This document shows, piece after piece, positions 8,822-17,051 of a DNA stretch of 64,000 bases. Within the stretch, counting starts at the first letter, position 1, and each line of letters starts with the position of its first letter. This DNA comes from Cupriavidus alkaliphilus (GTDB lineage: Bacteria; Pseudomonadota; Gammaproteobacteria; Burkholderiales; Burkholderiaceae), in the NCBI RefSeq assembly GCF_900094595.1, contig NZ_FMAD01000014.1, forward strand, positions 62,001 to 126,000, read 5' to 3'. The position numbers were made by a program, and so were the translations under genes. The notes under the pieces were generated by a model. It was given only the letters and a program-made list of their open reading frames with translations, did no database searches and was not told the DNA's origin.

Positions 8822-10090
8822 TTACTGCATCAGATCCGACAGCGCCAGCGCCACCACCTTGGTGGCACGGTTCAGGTCGTTCAGGCGCAGGTTCTCGTCG
8901 GAGTTGTGGCCGCGGGCTTCCATCAGCGTGCGCGGGCCGGCGCCGTACAGCACGGTGGGGATGCCGCGCTTGGTGTAGTGGCGCGCATCGGTGTAGAGCG
9001 GCACGCCCTGCACCGGGATTTCCACGCCGAAGACCGACTCGGCACGGCTCTTCAGCGCGCCGATCAGCTTTTCCACGCCCGGCAGTTCCGACAGCGGCTC
9101 GGCCAGGATGATGCGCTCGACCTTCACCTCGATGCCCGGGCGGTCCTTGGCGGCCTTCTCGACCACGGCACGGATCTCACCCTCGGCGTCGAAGCCGATT
9201 TCCTCGGGGATCATGCGGCGGTCGACGCGGAAGGTCACCAGGTCCGGCACCACGTTGGTGTTGATGCCGCCCTTGATCAGGCCGACGTTCAGCGTGGCGG
9301 TGTCGATGCCCGGCACCTTCGACTTGCGCGTGGCCAGCTCGGCGCGCAGGCCGTAGATGGCCTGCAGGATGTGGGTGGCGGCCTCGATCGCGTCGACGCC
9401 GGTGTGCGGCATGGCGGCGTGGCCCTGCTTGCCCTTGACCGTCACTTCGACGTGCAGGCAGCCGTTGTGCGACGAGGTGATGCCGTACGAGAACCCGGCC
9501 GAGATGGCGTAGTCAGCCTTGCTCAGGTTGTTGTCCAGCAGGAACTTCGGGCCGATGTCGCCGCCGGTTTCCTCGTCATAGGTGAACTGCAGCTCGACCG
9601 CGCCGTTGATCTTCGCGCCCTGCTTCTCGGCTTCCATCAGCGCCAGCACGGCATAGGTGTAGGTGGCAAAGTCCGACTTCGACACCGCCACGCCGCGGCC
9701 GTACATGACCGGGCCGTGCTCGCTGTCAGCCACTTCGCCGCCGTACGGATCCTTGGTCCAGCCCAGGCCGGGAGGCACCACGTCGCCGTGGGCGTTCATG
9801 GCGATGGTCGGGCCGCCGGTGCCGAACTGCTTGCGCACGATCAGGTTGGTGGCGCTGATCATGCCGGCGGCCTTGACCTGCTCGTCGGGCACCTTGTGGG
9901 CCTCCACCGCGAAGCCCAGGCCCTCCAGCAGTTCCTTGGCGCGCTTGCCGTGCGCGTCGCAATCGCCGGCCGGGTTGTCCGACGGCACCTTGACCAGTTC
10001 GGCCAGGAAGGCTTCCTGCTGCGGACGATGCTGGTCGATGAACTGCGTCAGCGTGGTTTCGATGGGGTTCATATTGTCTCGTGCGGTCAT
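8822..10090 (-). CDS. M20 family metallopeptidase (ArgE/DapE type)
   Basis: 422 residues from ATG 10090 (ATG 10072 is a possible shorter start). Di-zinc M20 fold: MNAHGDVVPPG with metal His and Asp around residue 110, GRGVAVSKSD, the catalytic pair in YDEETGGDIGP, a dimerisation lid in the middle and the C-terminal metal site near ARHYTKRGIPTVLYG. Family members deacylate acetylornithine, succinyl-diaminopimelate or other N-acyl amino acids; exact substrate is open. It is on the same strand as, and 56 nt after, the AllC-like hydrolase, so the two are likely one operon for breaking amide or ureido compounds. Confidence 0.85.
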   Translation of the reverse strand: MTARDNMNPIETTLTQFIDQHRPQQEAFLAELVKVPSDNPAGDCDAHGKRAKELLEGLGFAVEAHKVPDEQVKAAGMISATNLIVRKQFGTGGPTIAMNAHGDVVPPGLGWTKDPYGGEVADSEHGPVMYGRGVAVSKSDFATYTYAVLALMEAEKQGAKINGAVELQFTYDEETGGDIGPKFLLDNNLSKADYAISAGFSYGITSSHNGCLHVEVTVKGKQGHAAMPHTGVDAIEAATHILQAIYGLRAELATRKSKVPGIDTATLNVGLIKGGINTNVVPDLVTFRVDRRMIPEEIGFDAEGEIRAVVEKAAKDRPGIEVKVERIILAEPLSELPGVEKLIGALKSRAESVFGVEIPVQGVPLYTDARHYTKRGIPTVLYGAGPRTLMEARGHNSDENLRLNDLNRATKVVALALSDLMQ

Positions 10091-10146
10091 GACTTGTTCT
10101 CGTAACAACTGAAGGAGGTTCGGGTGGGGCTTCCGGGCGCGCTGGC

Positions 10147-11403
10147 TTACTGCGGCAGCCGGAAGTGCTCGACGAAATCGCTGAACACGCGCGCGGACAG
10201 TGCGGCATCCTCGGCGGTCATGGTTTCGGTGGGATGGTGGCTGATGCCGCCGTTGCCGCAGCGCACGAACAGCATGGCGACATCGGCGATGGCGGCAATG
10301 GCCATGGCGTCGTGGCCGGCGCCCGACGGCAGGTGGCGCACCGGCACGCCCTGGCGGGCGATGGCGGCGGCCCATTGCTCTTGCAGCCACGGGGCGCACG
10401 GAACGCTCCTGGCCTCGTGGGTCTTGCGGATCTGCGCGCGCACGTTGCGGCGCGCGCAGACGCGCTCGATCTCGGCCAGCACGTCGTTGACGGCGGCCTC
10501 GCGCTCGGCGTCCTCGCCGGCGCGGATGTCGATCGAGAACACGGCGCGGCCCGGCACCACGTTGGTGGCGCCGTTGGGCACGTTGAACTGGCCCACGGTG
10601 CCGACCAGGCCCGGCTTGCCGCCGCAGCGCTTCTCGATATAGAGGCCGATTTCGGCGCCGGCCATGGCGGCGTCGCGGCGCATGTCCATCGGCACGGTGC
10701 CGGCATGGCCGGCCAGGCCTTCGAGCTCGACCAGGAAGCGGGTCGCGCCGGAAATCGCGGTCACCACGCCCACCGGCAGGCCTTCGTTCAGCAGCACCGG
10801 ACCTTGCTCGATATGCACCTCGACAAAGGCCGCCACCTTGCTGCGGTCATGCTTTGCGGCGGGCAGCGCGGCGGCGTCGAAGCCGGCCTCGCGCATCACC
10901 TCGCGCATGGTCTTGCCGCTGTCGTCGAGGTTGTCCAGCACGTTGTTGTCGAACGTGCCGGCGATGGCGCGGCTGCCCAGCAGCGTGGCCTTGAAGCGCA
11001 CACCCTCTTCCTCGGCGAAGCCCACTACCTCGAGCGCGAACGGAAAGCGCTTGCCCTGCCGGTTCCATTCCGCCACGCACGCGATCGGCAGGATCACACC
11101 CAGGTTGCCGTCATAGCGGCCGGCGTCGCGCACGGTGTCGAAATGCGAGCCGGTCAGCAGCGCCGGCGCGTCGGGCGTGGTGCCCTCGTAGCGGCCGATC
11201 ACGTTGCCGGCGGCATCGCGGCGCACCGTCATGCCGGCCTGCTGCATCCACTCGGTCAGCTGCGCGGCGGCGCCGTGGTGGGCCTCGGTCAGGTAGGTGC
11301 GGGTGAGCATGCCGGGCTGCTCGGTGTGGACGGCCAGGGCGTCGGCCCAGGCCATGATGCGCGTGCCAGTCTCTGCGGCGGACGGCGACGGATTTGCTGC
11401 CAT
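10147..11403 (-). CDS. Allantoate amidohydrolase / N-carbamoyl-amino acid hydrolase family (AllC/HyuC)
   Basis: 418 residues from ATG 11403 with AGGAGA upstream. Signatures of the di-metal amidohydrolase branch of M20: GSHFDTVRDAGRYDGNLGV, VVGFAEEEGVRF, EVHIEQGPVL, GATRFLVELEGLAGHAGT and the C-terminal GAGHDAMAIA and HHPTETMT. The enzymes remove the carbamoyl group from allantoate or N-carbamoyl amino acids, giving ammonia and CO2. Head-to-head with dctA across a 395-bp regulatory gap and followed by an M20 peptidase. If allantoate is the substrate, the glyoxylate formed downstream would feed the gcl operon 8 kb away; that link is inference. Confidence 0.8.
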   Translation of the reverse strand: MAANPSPSAAETGTRIMAWADALAVHTEQPGMLTRTYLTEAHHGAAAQLTEWMQQAGMTVRRDAAGNVIGRYEGTTPDAPALLTGSHFDTVRDAGRYDGNLGVILPIACVAEWNRQGKRFPFALEVVGFAEEEGVRFKATLLGSRAIAGTFDNNVLDNLDDSGKTMREVMREAGFDAAALPAAKHDRSKVAAFVEVHIEQGPVLLNEGLPVGVVTAISGATRFLVELEGLAGHAGTVPMDMRRDAAMAGAEIGLYIEKRCGGKPGLVGTVGQFNVPNGATNVVPGRAVFSIDIRAGEDAEREAAVNDVLAEIERVCARRNVRAQIRKTHEARSVPCAPWLQEQWAAAIARQGVPVRHLPSGAGHDAMAIAAIADVAMLFVRCGNGGISHHPTETMTAEDAALSARVFSDFVEHFRLPQ

Positions 11404-11494
11404 GCGTGTCTCCTGCTGGAAGTGCGTGAAAGCCGCGGCGGCGTGGCTGGCGGGGTGCCAGTGCGGGCGGGACGCCCATGGCCGAAGCTCTATT

Positions 11495-11551
11495 CTGTGC
11501 GATTCATGGTAGCACAGTGAATTCAAAAATTGCATACAAAAATGATATGCA
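11495..11551. promoter_or_regulatory. Regulatory gap between the AllC-like gene and dctA with two inverted repeats
   Basis: The 395 bp from 11404 to 11798 hold no supported gene. CTGTGC-N11-GCACAG lies at 11495-11517 and TGCATA-N9-TATGCA at 11531-11551, in a locally AT-rich stretch. Both are the size of GntR-family operators, and a GntR (FCD) regulator gene follows dctA, so these are reasonable operator candidates for divergent control. The remaining 11560-11798 shows nothing clear. Confidence 0.4.
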
Positions 11552-11798
11552 CTATATTCGGTTCCACGTTCAGACAATCCGCTGCGGACAATCCGGTCCG
11601 GACAACGGATGGCGTGGAGTCCGCCCCAACAGGGGGGCTGTCCGCGCGGTGGCGAGTTCCCGACCCGGAGCCCTGCCCAGAACGTAAGGCCGGCAGCCCA
11701 CCCCAGCCGTCAGAGCAGCACGGGGCCGCCGGTGATTCCTGGATCGAAATGGGCCAGCCAGCGCACGGGCGCGGGACCGGCCCCGCACGGAGACAACC

Positions 11799-13196
11799 AT
11801 GCAGCACGCAGTTCCCTCGCAGCAGCGCCCGGGTACACCCCGCCTGCACACCCGCTTTACCCGCTCGCTGTTCGGCCAGGTGCTGATCGCCCTTGTGATC
11901 GGCACGGCACTGGGCCTGGCGTTTCCGGAATTTGCCGCCAAGCTCAAGCCGCTTGGCGATGCCTTTATCAAGCTGATCAAGATGCTGATCGGCCCGATCG
12001 TGTTCTGTGTGGTGGTGGCCGGCATCTGCGGCGCCGGCGAGCTGAAGAAGGTGGGCCGCGTCGGCATCAAGGCGGTGGTGTACTTCGAGATCGTCACCAC
12101 CATCGCGCTGGCGCTGGGCATCGTGCTGGCCTACGTGTTCCAGCCCGGCGTGGGCATGAACGTCGATCCCCGTTCGCTCGACGCCTCGGCTATCGCCGGC
12201 TTTATCGACAACGCGACCAAGGTCAAGGACCAGGGCACGGTCGACTTCCTGCTCAAGCTGATCCCCAATACCGTATTCGGCGCCTTCGCCAACGGCGACG
12301 TGCTGCAGGTGCTGGTGGTGTCGATCCTGTTCGGCTGCGCGCTGTCGCTGGTGGGCGAGCCCGGCCGGCCGCTGGTCAGCCTGATCGATACCTTCTCGCA
12401 CACGCTGTTCAAGATGATGGGCTTCATCATCAAGCTGGCGCCGCTGGGCGTGCTGGGCGCGGTGGCGTTCACGGTGGGCAAGTACGGCATCGGCTCGCTC
12501 AAGCAGCTGGGATTCCTGGTGCTGCTGTTCTACGGCGCGGTGATCGTGTTCGTGCTGGTGGTGCTGGGCGGCATCATGCGCGCCTGCGGTTTCTCGGTGA
12601 TCAAGCTGATCCGCTACCTGCGCGCCGAGCTGCTGGTGGTGCTGGGCACCGCCTCGTCCGACAGCGTGCTGCCGCAGGTGATGAAGAAGCTCGAGTTCAT
12701 GGGCGTGAAGAAGTCGGTGGTGGGCCTGGTGATCCCGACCGGCTACTCGTTCAACCTCGACGCGTTCTCGATCTACCTGACGCTGGCCGCGGTCTTTATC
12801 GCGCAGGCAACCAACACGCCGCTGGCGATGGCAGACCTGCTCGGCATCCTGGCAGTGGCGCTGATCACCTCCAAGGGCGCGCACGGCATTCCCGGCTCGG
12901 CCATCGTGATCCTGGCCGCGACGCTGTCGGCACACCCGGCGATCCCGGCGATCGGCCTGGTGCTGGTGCTGTCGGTGGACTGGTTTATCGGCATCGCGCG
13001 TGCGCTCGGCAACCTGATCGGCAACTGCGTCGCCACCGTGGTGGTGGCCGCGTGGGAGAAGGACATCGACCGCGCCCGGGCGCACGGAGTGTTGAACGGC
13101 ACCATCGAGGCGTCCGACCTGGATGCCGGCCTGGCCGCGATGGCGCAGGACGCCACCGCTGCGGCCATCGTGCCAGGCCCGGTCGCGGGGCGCTAG
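11799..13196 (+). CDS. dctA: C4-dicarboxylate:cation symporter, DctA family
   Basis: 465 residues. Typical DAACS transporter: LFGQVLIALVIGTALGLAFPE as first helix, FIKLIKMLIGPIVFCVVVAGI, the cytoplasmic APLGVLGAVAFTVGKYG, the re-entrant loop GTASSDSVLPQVM, the substrate site VIPTGYSFNLDAFSIYLT and the second loop SKGAHGIPGSAIVILAATL. Members import succinate, fumarate, malate, and sometimes orotate, with protons or sodium. A 20-residue N-terminal extension precedes the first helix. The GntR regulator begins 48 nt downstream on the same strand and may control it. Confidence 0.9.
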   Translation: MQHAVPSQQRPGTPRLHTRFTRSLFGQVLIALVIGTALGLAFPEFAAKLKPLGDAFIKLIKMLIGPIVFCVVVAGICGAGELKKVGRVGIKAVVYFEIVTTIALALGIVLAYVFQPGVGMNVDPRSLDASAIAGFIDNATKVKDQGTVDFLLKLIPNTVFGAFANGDVLQVLVVSILFGCALSLVGEPGRPLVSLIDTFSHTLFKMMGFIIKLAPLGVLGAVAFTVGKYGIGSLKQLGFLVLLFYGAVIVFVLVVLGGIMRACGFSVIKLIRYLRAELLVVLGTASSDSVLPQVMKKLEFMGVKKSVVGLVIPTGYSFNLDAFSIYLTLAAVFIAQATNTPLAMADLLGILAVALITSKGAHGIPGSAIVILAATLSAHPAIPAIGLVLVLSVDWFIGIARALGNLIGNCVATVVVAAWEKDIDRARAHGVLNGTIEASDLDAGLAAMAQDATAAAIVPGPVAGR

Positions 13197-13243
13197 AATC
13201 ACGCATCTCCCCCACCGCGCAGCCTCTGCGCAAGTGCGCTGCC

Positions 13244-13936
13244 ATGCCCGAGCATATCGATCCTGACATGACTGCCGAAGCGATTGCCGACGACATCGTC
13301 GCGGCGATCGTTTCGCACCGCCTGCCGCCCGGCACCAAGCTGCGCGAGGAGGCGCTGGCCAGCGTCTACCGCGTCAGCCGCACCAAGGTGCGCGCGGCGC
13401 TGCTGATGCTGTCCAAGGACAAGGTCATCCAGATCGTGCCGGACAAAGGGGCGTTCGTGGCCAAGCCGAGCGCCGAGGAGGCGCGCGAGGTGTTCGCGGT
13501 GCGCCGCATCCTCGAAGCCGCGCTGGCGCGCGAGTTTGTCGCCAAGGCCACCGCCGCCGACTACAAGCGCATCGACCGCCACCTGGCGGCCGAGCGCAAG
13601 TCGCTGGCGGGCAACGATGCCCAGGTGCGCACCCGGCTGCTGGGCGACTTCCATATCGTGCTGGCCGAAGTGGTAGGCAACGGCGTGCTGACCGAGATGA
13701 TGCGCGAGCTGTCGACGCGCAGCGCGGTCATCACCATGTTGTACCAGTCGCGCCGCGACGCGGCCTGCTCGTCGGACGAGCACCGCGAGTTCATCGAGGC
13801 GGCGCGTGCCGGCGATGTCGAGCGCGCCGTCACGCTGATGGTGGACCACCTGGGCCATGTGGAAGGGGCGCTGCATTTCGAGGAAACCGCGCCGGTGGCG
13901 CGTGGTAAGGACCTCGTTGCCGCGCTGCTGGCCTAG
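13244..13936 (+). CDS. GntR family transcriptional regulator, FCD (FadR) subfamily
   Basis: 230 residues from ATG 13244. Winged helix-turn-helix at residues 10-70 (AIADDIVAAIVSHRLPPGTKLREEALASVYRVS region, then LLMLSKDKVIQIVPDKGAFVAKPS). The FCD ligand domain follows with metal-binding residues in FHIVLAEVVGN and DEHREFIEAARAGD plus a final VDHLGHVE. FCD regulators sense carboxylates and usually repress a neighbouring catabolic or transport gene; the adjacent dctA and the divergent amidohydrolase are the natural candidates. Separated from dctA by 48 nt, probably co-transcribed. Confidence 0.88.
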   Translation: MPEHIDPDMTAEAIADDIVAAIVSHRLPPGTKLREEALASVYRVSRTKVRAALLMLSKDKVIQIVPDKGAFVAKPSAEEAREVFAVRRILEAALAREFVAKATAADYKRIDRHLAAERKSLAGNDAQVRTRLLGDFHIVLAEVVGNGVLTEMMRELSTRSAVITMLYQSRRDAACSSDEHREFIEAARAGDVERAVTLMVDHLGHVEGALHFEETAPVARGKDLVAALLA

Positions 13937-13992
13937 GCGCGACGCACCCGCCCGCCTTCACCTTCCCTCCTTCTTCCGCCTTTGCCGGCCGC

Positions 13993-14006
13993 TTGATGTG
14001 AGTCAA
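13993..14006 (+). promoter_or_regulatory. FNR/ANR-type oxygen-response box ahead of a candidate small RNA
   Basis: TTGAT-GTGA-GTCAA matches the FNR/ANR family recognition pattern (TTGAT-N4-GTCAA or ATCAA) at nine or ten of ten defined positions. Its centre (13999.5) is about 41.5 bp before 14041, the classic class II activator distance, and CAAACT at 14029-14034 sits where a weak -10 is expected. No protein gene starts within 500 bp downstream. A second FNR-type box precedes hemN in this window. Confidence 0.55.
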
Positions 14007-14040
14007 AGCACCCCGGGCCGCCCGCGCGCAAACTTCATCT

Positions 14041-14144
14041 CGCCATGAAGACGCGGGGGCGCACTTCATGAGCACTTGCCTGCCGGCACCTCATCGTCGG
14101 CAGGCTGCCCGCACGCTGCAACGGTGTGCGGGCTTTCTTTTTTC
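14041..14144 (+). ncRNA. Candidate FNR-controlled small RNA
   Basis: About 100 nt between the predicted start (near 14041) and a strong terminator, with no protein gene. Hairpin 1: CATGAAG (14044-14050) pairs with CTTCATG (14064-14070). Hairpin 2: GCCTGCCG (14078-14085) pairs with CGGCAGGC (14098-14105), its 12-nt loop containing CACCTCAT, complementary to a GAGG-type ribosome site plus ATG. Hairpin 3: GCCCGCAC (14107-14114) pairs with GTGCGGGC (14126-14133), followed by TTTCTTTTTTC. Start at a 5' hairpin, open or loop pairing region and rho-independent end fit an Hfq-type regulator. Alternatives: 3' UTR of the GntR gene, or a leader with an 8-codon ORF at 14045-14071. Confidence 0.5.
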
Positions 14145-14194
14145 TGAGGACGGGGTTCCGCGGCGCCGAATGGCGCGCTGCCCCGCGGCCTCGA

Positions 14195-14226
14195 ACCGGT
14201 GCCGTCCCGCACCGGTTTTTCCCTTT
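14195..14226 (+). terminator. Second intrinsic terminator in the gene-free stretch
   Basis: ACCGGTGC (14195-14202) and GCACCGGT (14209-14216) form a perfect 8-bp stem with a 6-nt loop, followed by T-rich sequence TTTTTCCCTTTT. It lies 60 nt after the terminator of the candidate small RNA. It either backs up that terminator or ends a second short transcript from 14146-14194, which itself can fold (CGGGG at 14151-14155 with CCCCG at 14181-14185). The rest of the gap to 14528 shows nothing further. Confidence 0.6.
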
Positions 14227-14528
14227 TCCGACAGCAGGTTGCGGTGCGCGGCGCCTGCGCCCGGGAGAGCCGCCTGGTCGGCTCGTGTGCATCCCGCGCG
14301 GGCTTGCGCGCCGGCTCCACGTGAAAAGCGAATCCCGCCTTCGGGTTAGGATGCCGCAGGCCCTGCCAGAGGCCCGCGCCGTCCCGCCATGCTGCGGTGG
14401 CAGCCGCACACGATAACAATCACAGGGAGACCGCCATGCGCCATCGCGCGATACCTGCCGTGCCGCCGCACCGCCGGCGCTAGCCCTCGCCTGAATCCGC
14501 CCTGCTTCCCGATCGAAAAGGACTTCCC

Positions 14529-15332
14529 ATGCCCAGCGCCTTTCGCCCCGACGCCTTTGCCGGCAAGACCGTATTCGTCGCCGGCGCCTCGTCCGGCATC
14601 AACCTTGGCATCGCGCACGGCTTTGCGCGCGCCGGCGCCCGGCTGGCGCTGATCAGCCGCACCGCCGAGCGCATCCAGGCCGCCGCCGACACCATCACCG
14701 CGGCCGGCGGCACCGCCATCGGCATGGCCGCCGACGTGCGCGACTACGCCGCGGTGGAAGCCGCCCTTGTGCGTGCGCAGGACGAACTGGGCCCGATCGA
14801 CGTGGTCATCTCCGGCGCCGCCGGCAATTTCCTGGCGCCCGTGGTCGGCATGTCGGCCAATGCCTTCAAGACCGTGGTCGATATCGACCTGCTCGGCACC
14901 TTCAACGTGTTCCGCGCCAGCTTCGACCACCTCAACAAGCCGGGTGCGTCGCTGATCGCGATCACCGCGCCGCAGGCGGTCAACGCCATGATGTTCCAGG
15001 CCCATGCCTGCGCCGCCAAGGCCGGCATCAACATGCTGATCAAGTGCCTGGCGATGGAATGGGGACCGGCCGGGGTGCGCGTGAACGGCATCTCGCCTGG
15101 CCCGATCGCCGACACCGAAGGCATGGCGCGGCTGGCGCCGACGCCGGAGATGGAGGCCCGCTACAAGGCGCGCCTGGCGTTGCGCGACTACGGCACCAAG
15201 GACGACATCGCCGACGCCGCGATGTACCTGAGCAGCGACAACGCTCGCTACGTCACCGGCACCATCCTCGACTGCGACGGCGGCAGCAAGCTCGGCGACG
15301 CCTCGGCCGACGCGCTGAAGAAGCCGCAATAG
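14529..15332 (+). CDS. Short-chain dehydrogenase/reductase of the 2,4-dienoyl-CoA reductase type
   Basis: 267 residues; AAGGA precedes ATG 14529. Cofactor motif VAGASSGINLG (residues 16-26), SRTAERI suggesting NADP preference, and SGAAGNFLAPV in place of the usual NNAG. The normal YxxxK of SDR enzymes is absent: the active lysine is in CAAKAGINMLIKCLAMEWGP and the residue four before it is Ala, as in 2,4-dienoyl-CoA reductases, which use a different Tyr. NGISPGPIADTEG and the C-terminal VTGTILDCDGGS agree. First of three genes for unsaturated or aromatic acyl-CoA breakdown, with two crotonase enzymes following. Confidence 0.8.
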   Translation: MPSAFRPDAFAGKTVFVAGASSGINLGIAHGFARAGARLALISRTAERIQAAADTITAAGGTAIGMAADVRDYAAVEAALVRAQDELGPIDVVISGAAGNFLAPVVGMSANAFKTVVDIDLLGTFNVFRASFDHLNKPGASLIAITAPQAVNAMMFQAHACAAKAGINMLIKCLAMEWGPAGVRVNGISPGPIADTEGMARLAPTPEMEARYKARLALRDYGTKDDIADAAMYLSSDNARYVTGTILDCDGGSKLGDASADALKKPQ

Positions 15333-15385
15333 CCGGCGGTACCGGATCTCGCACCCGCAACGACACAGAAACCAGGAGAACCACC

Positions 15386-16165
15386 ATGACGGCAACCGTC
15401 CTCTACCAGGCCAGCGAAGGCGTGGCCACGCTGACCCTGAACCGCCCGGACGTGCTCAATGCACTGAACGCCGACATCCTGCGCGAACTGCGCGAGGCCG
15501 TGGACCGCGCCGCGGCCGATGCCGAGGTGCGCGCCGTGCTGCTGACCGGCGCCGGCCGCGGCTTCTGCGCCGGCGCCGACCTGGCCGCGCGCCAGGGCGG
15601 CGGAGTGACCGATTCCGGCACGCTGCTGCGCGAGCGCTACCACCCGATCATCATGGCGCTGCGCGAGATGCCCAAGCCGGTCATCACCGCGGTCAACGGC
15701 GTCGCCGCCGGTGCCGGCATGAGCCTGGCGCTGGCGGGCGACGTGGTGCTGGCGGCGCGCTCGGCCAGCTTCCTGCAGGCGTTCTCCAAGATCGGCCTGA
15801 TCCCGGATGCCGGCAGCACCTACTTCCTGCCGCGCTACGCCGGCGAGATGCGCGCCCGCGCGCTGGCCATCCTGGCCGAGAAGATCGACGCGGAAGAAGC
15901 CCACCGCATCGGCCTGGTGTGGAAGGTCCATGACGACGCCGCGCTGCAGGACGAGGCCGGCAAGCTGGCCCGCCACCTGGCGACCATGCCGACCATGGCC
16001 TACGCCATGATCAAGCAAGCCCTCAACCAGAGTTTCGGCAACGACCTGGCCGCGCAGCTGGAAGTCGAAGCCACGCTGCAGTCGCGCGCCAGCCGCAGCG
16101 AAGACTGCAAGGAAGGCGTCGCTGCCTTCGTCGAGAAGCGCAAGCCGCAGTTCAAGGGCCGCTGA
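15386..16165 (+). CDS. Enoyl-CoA hydratase/isomerase, PaaG-like
   Basis: 259 residues from ATG 15386 (AGGAGA upstream). Crotonase fold: TLNRPDVLNALN, the first oxyanion-hole segment GRGFCAGADLAAR, the second AVNGVAAGAGMSLALAGDVVLA and AFSKIGLIPDAGSTYFLPR. The Asp in IPDAG and the absence of Glu at the two hydratase positions match PaaG, 1,2-epoxyphenylacetyl-CoA isomerase, more than hydratases. Start lies 53 nt after the SDR stop. No other paa genes are near, so a role in general unsaturated fatty acid degradation is equally possible. Confidence 0.8.
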   Translation: MTATVLYQASEGVATLTLNRPDVLNALNADILRELREAVDRAAADAEVRAVLLTGAGRGFCAGADLAARQGGGVTDSGTLLRERYHPIIMALREMPKPVITAVNGVAAGAGMSLALAGDVVLAARSASFLQAFSKIGLIPDAGSTYFLPRYAGEMRARALAILAEKIDAEEAHRIGLVWKVHDDAALQDEAGKLARHLATMPTMAYAMIKQALNQSFGNDLAAQLEVEATLQSRASRSEDCKEGVAAFVEKRKPQFKGR

Positions 16166-16207
16166 GCGCGGCGACTGCCACCACCGCCACTTCGAAGGAG
16201 CCCGCGC

Positions 16208-17041
16208 ATGAGCGCCAGCAATGAACGTATCCTCGTGACGATCGAAGACGGCGTCGCCGACGTCCGCCTGAACCGCCCCGACAAGATGAACGCGCTCGAC
16301 CAGGCCATGTTCGACGCCCTGATCGAGACCGGCGAACAGCTCGCGCGCCTGCCGGAGCTGCGCGCGGTGGTGCTGTCCGGCGAAGGTCGCGCCTTCTGCG
16401 CGGGCCTGGACATGGGCCGCATGGCCGGCATGTTGTCGGAGGATGCGGGCGCGTCGCAGCCCGACAGCATCGGCGCGGGCCGGCTCGGCCAACGCACCCA
16501 CGGCCTCTCCAACCGCCCGCAGTACGCCTGCATGGTCTGGCGCGAGCTGCCGGTGCCGGTCTTTGCCGCCGTGCATGGCGTGGCCTTCGGCGGCGGCCTG
16601 CAGGTGGCGCTGGGCGCGGATGTGCGCTACGTCGCGCCGGATGCCAGGCTGTCCGTGATGGAGCTGAAGTGGGGGCTGGTGCCCGACATGGCGGGCATGG
16701 TGCTGACGCGCGGGCTGGTGCGCCCGGATGTGCTGCGCGAGCTGATCTACAGCGCGCGCGTGCTCAGCGGCAGCGAGGCGTGCGCGCTGGGGCTGGGCAC
16801 CTACCTTGCCGACGACCCGCGCGCCGCGGCACTGGCCGCCGCGCGCGAAGTCGCGCTGAAGAATCCGGATGCGATCCGCGCCGCCAAGCGGCTGATGGCG
16901 GTGGCCGAGGGCGGCGACCACGCCGCCATCCTGCGGGCCGAGTCCGACGAGCAGGACCGGCTGGTGGGCTCGCCCAACCAGCGCGAGGCGGTGCTGGCCA
17001 ACCTCGAGAAACGCGCGCCGCGCTTCACGCCGGCAAGCTGA
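16208..17041 (+). CDS. Crotonase family enoyl-CoA hydratase/isomerase
   Basis: 277 residues, GAAGGAG ahead of ATG 16208. Crotonase signatures: RLNRPDKMNALDQAMFDAL, oxyanion segment GEGRAFCAGLDMGRM (about residues 58-72), a 30-residue insertion with RTHGLSNRPQ, then AAVHGVAFGGGLQVALGADVRY and MELKWGLVPDMAGM. The Asp in VPDMAG sits where isomerases carry their base, and the hydratase Glu pair is not obvious. Third gene of the acyl-CoA operon, 42 nt after the PaaG-like gene. Substrate unknown. Confidence 0.8.
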   Translation: MSASNERILVTIEDGVADVRLNRPDKMNALDQAMFDALIETGEQLARLPELRAVVLSGEGRAFCAGLDMGRMAGMLSEDAGASQPDSIGAGRLGQRTHGLSNRPQYACMVWRELPVPVFAAVHGVAFGGGLQVALGADVRYVAPDARLSVMELKWGLVPDMAGMVLTRGLVRPDVLRELIYSARVLSGSEACALGLGTYLADDPRAAALAAAREVALKNPDAIRAAKRLMAVAEGGDHAAILRAESDEQDRLVGSPNQREAVLANLEKRAPRFTPAS

Positions 17042-17051
17042 AGCCGGTCGC

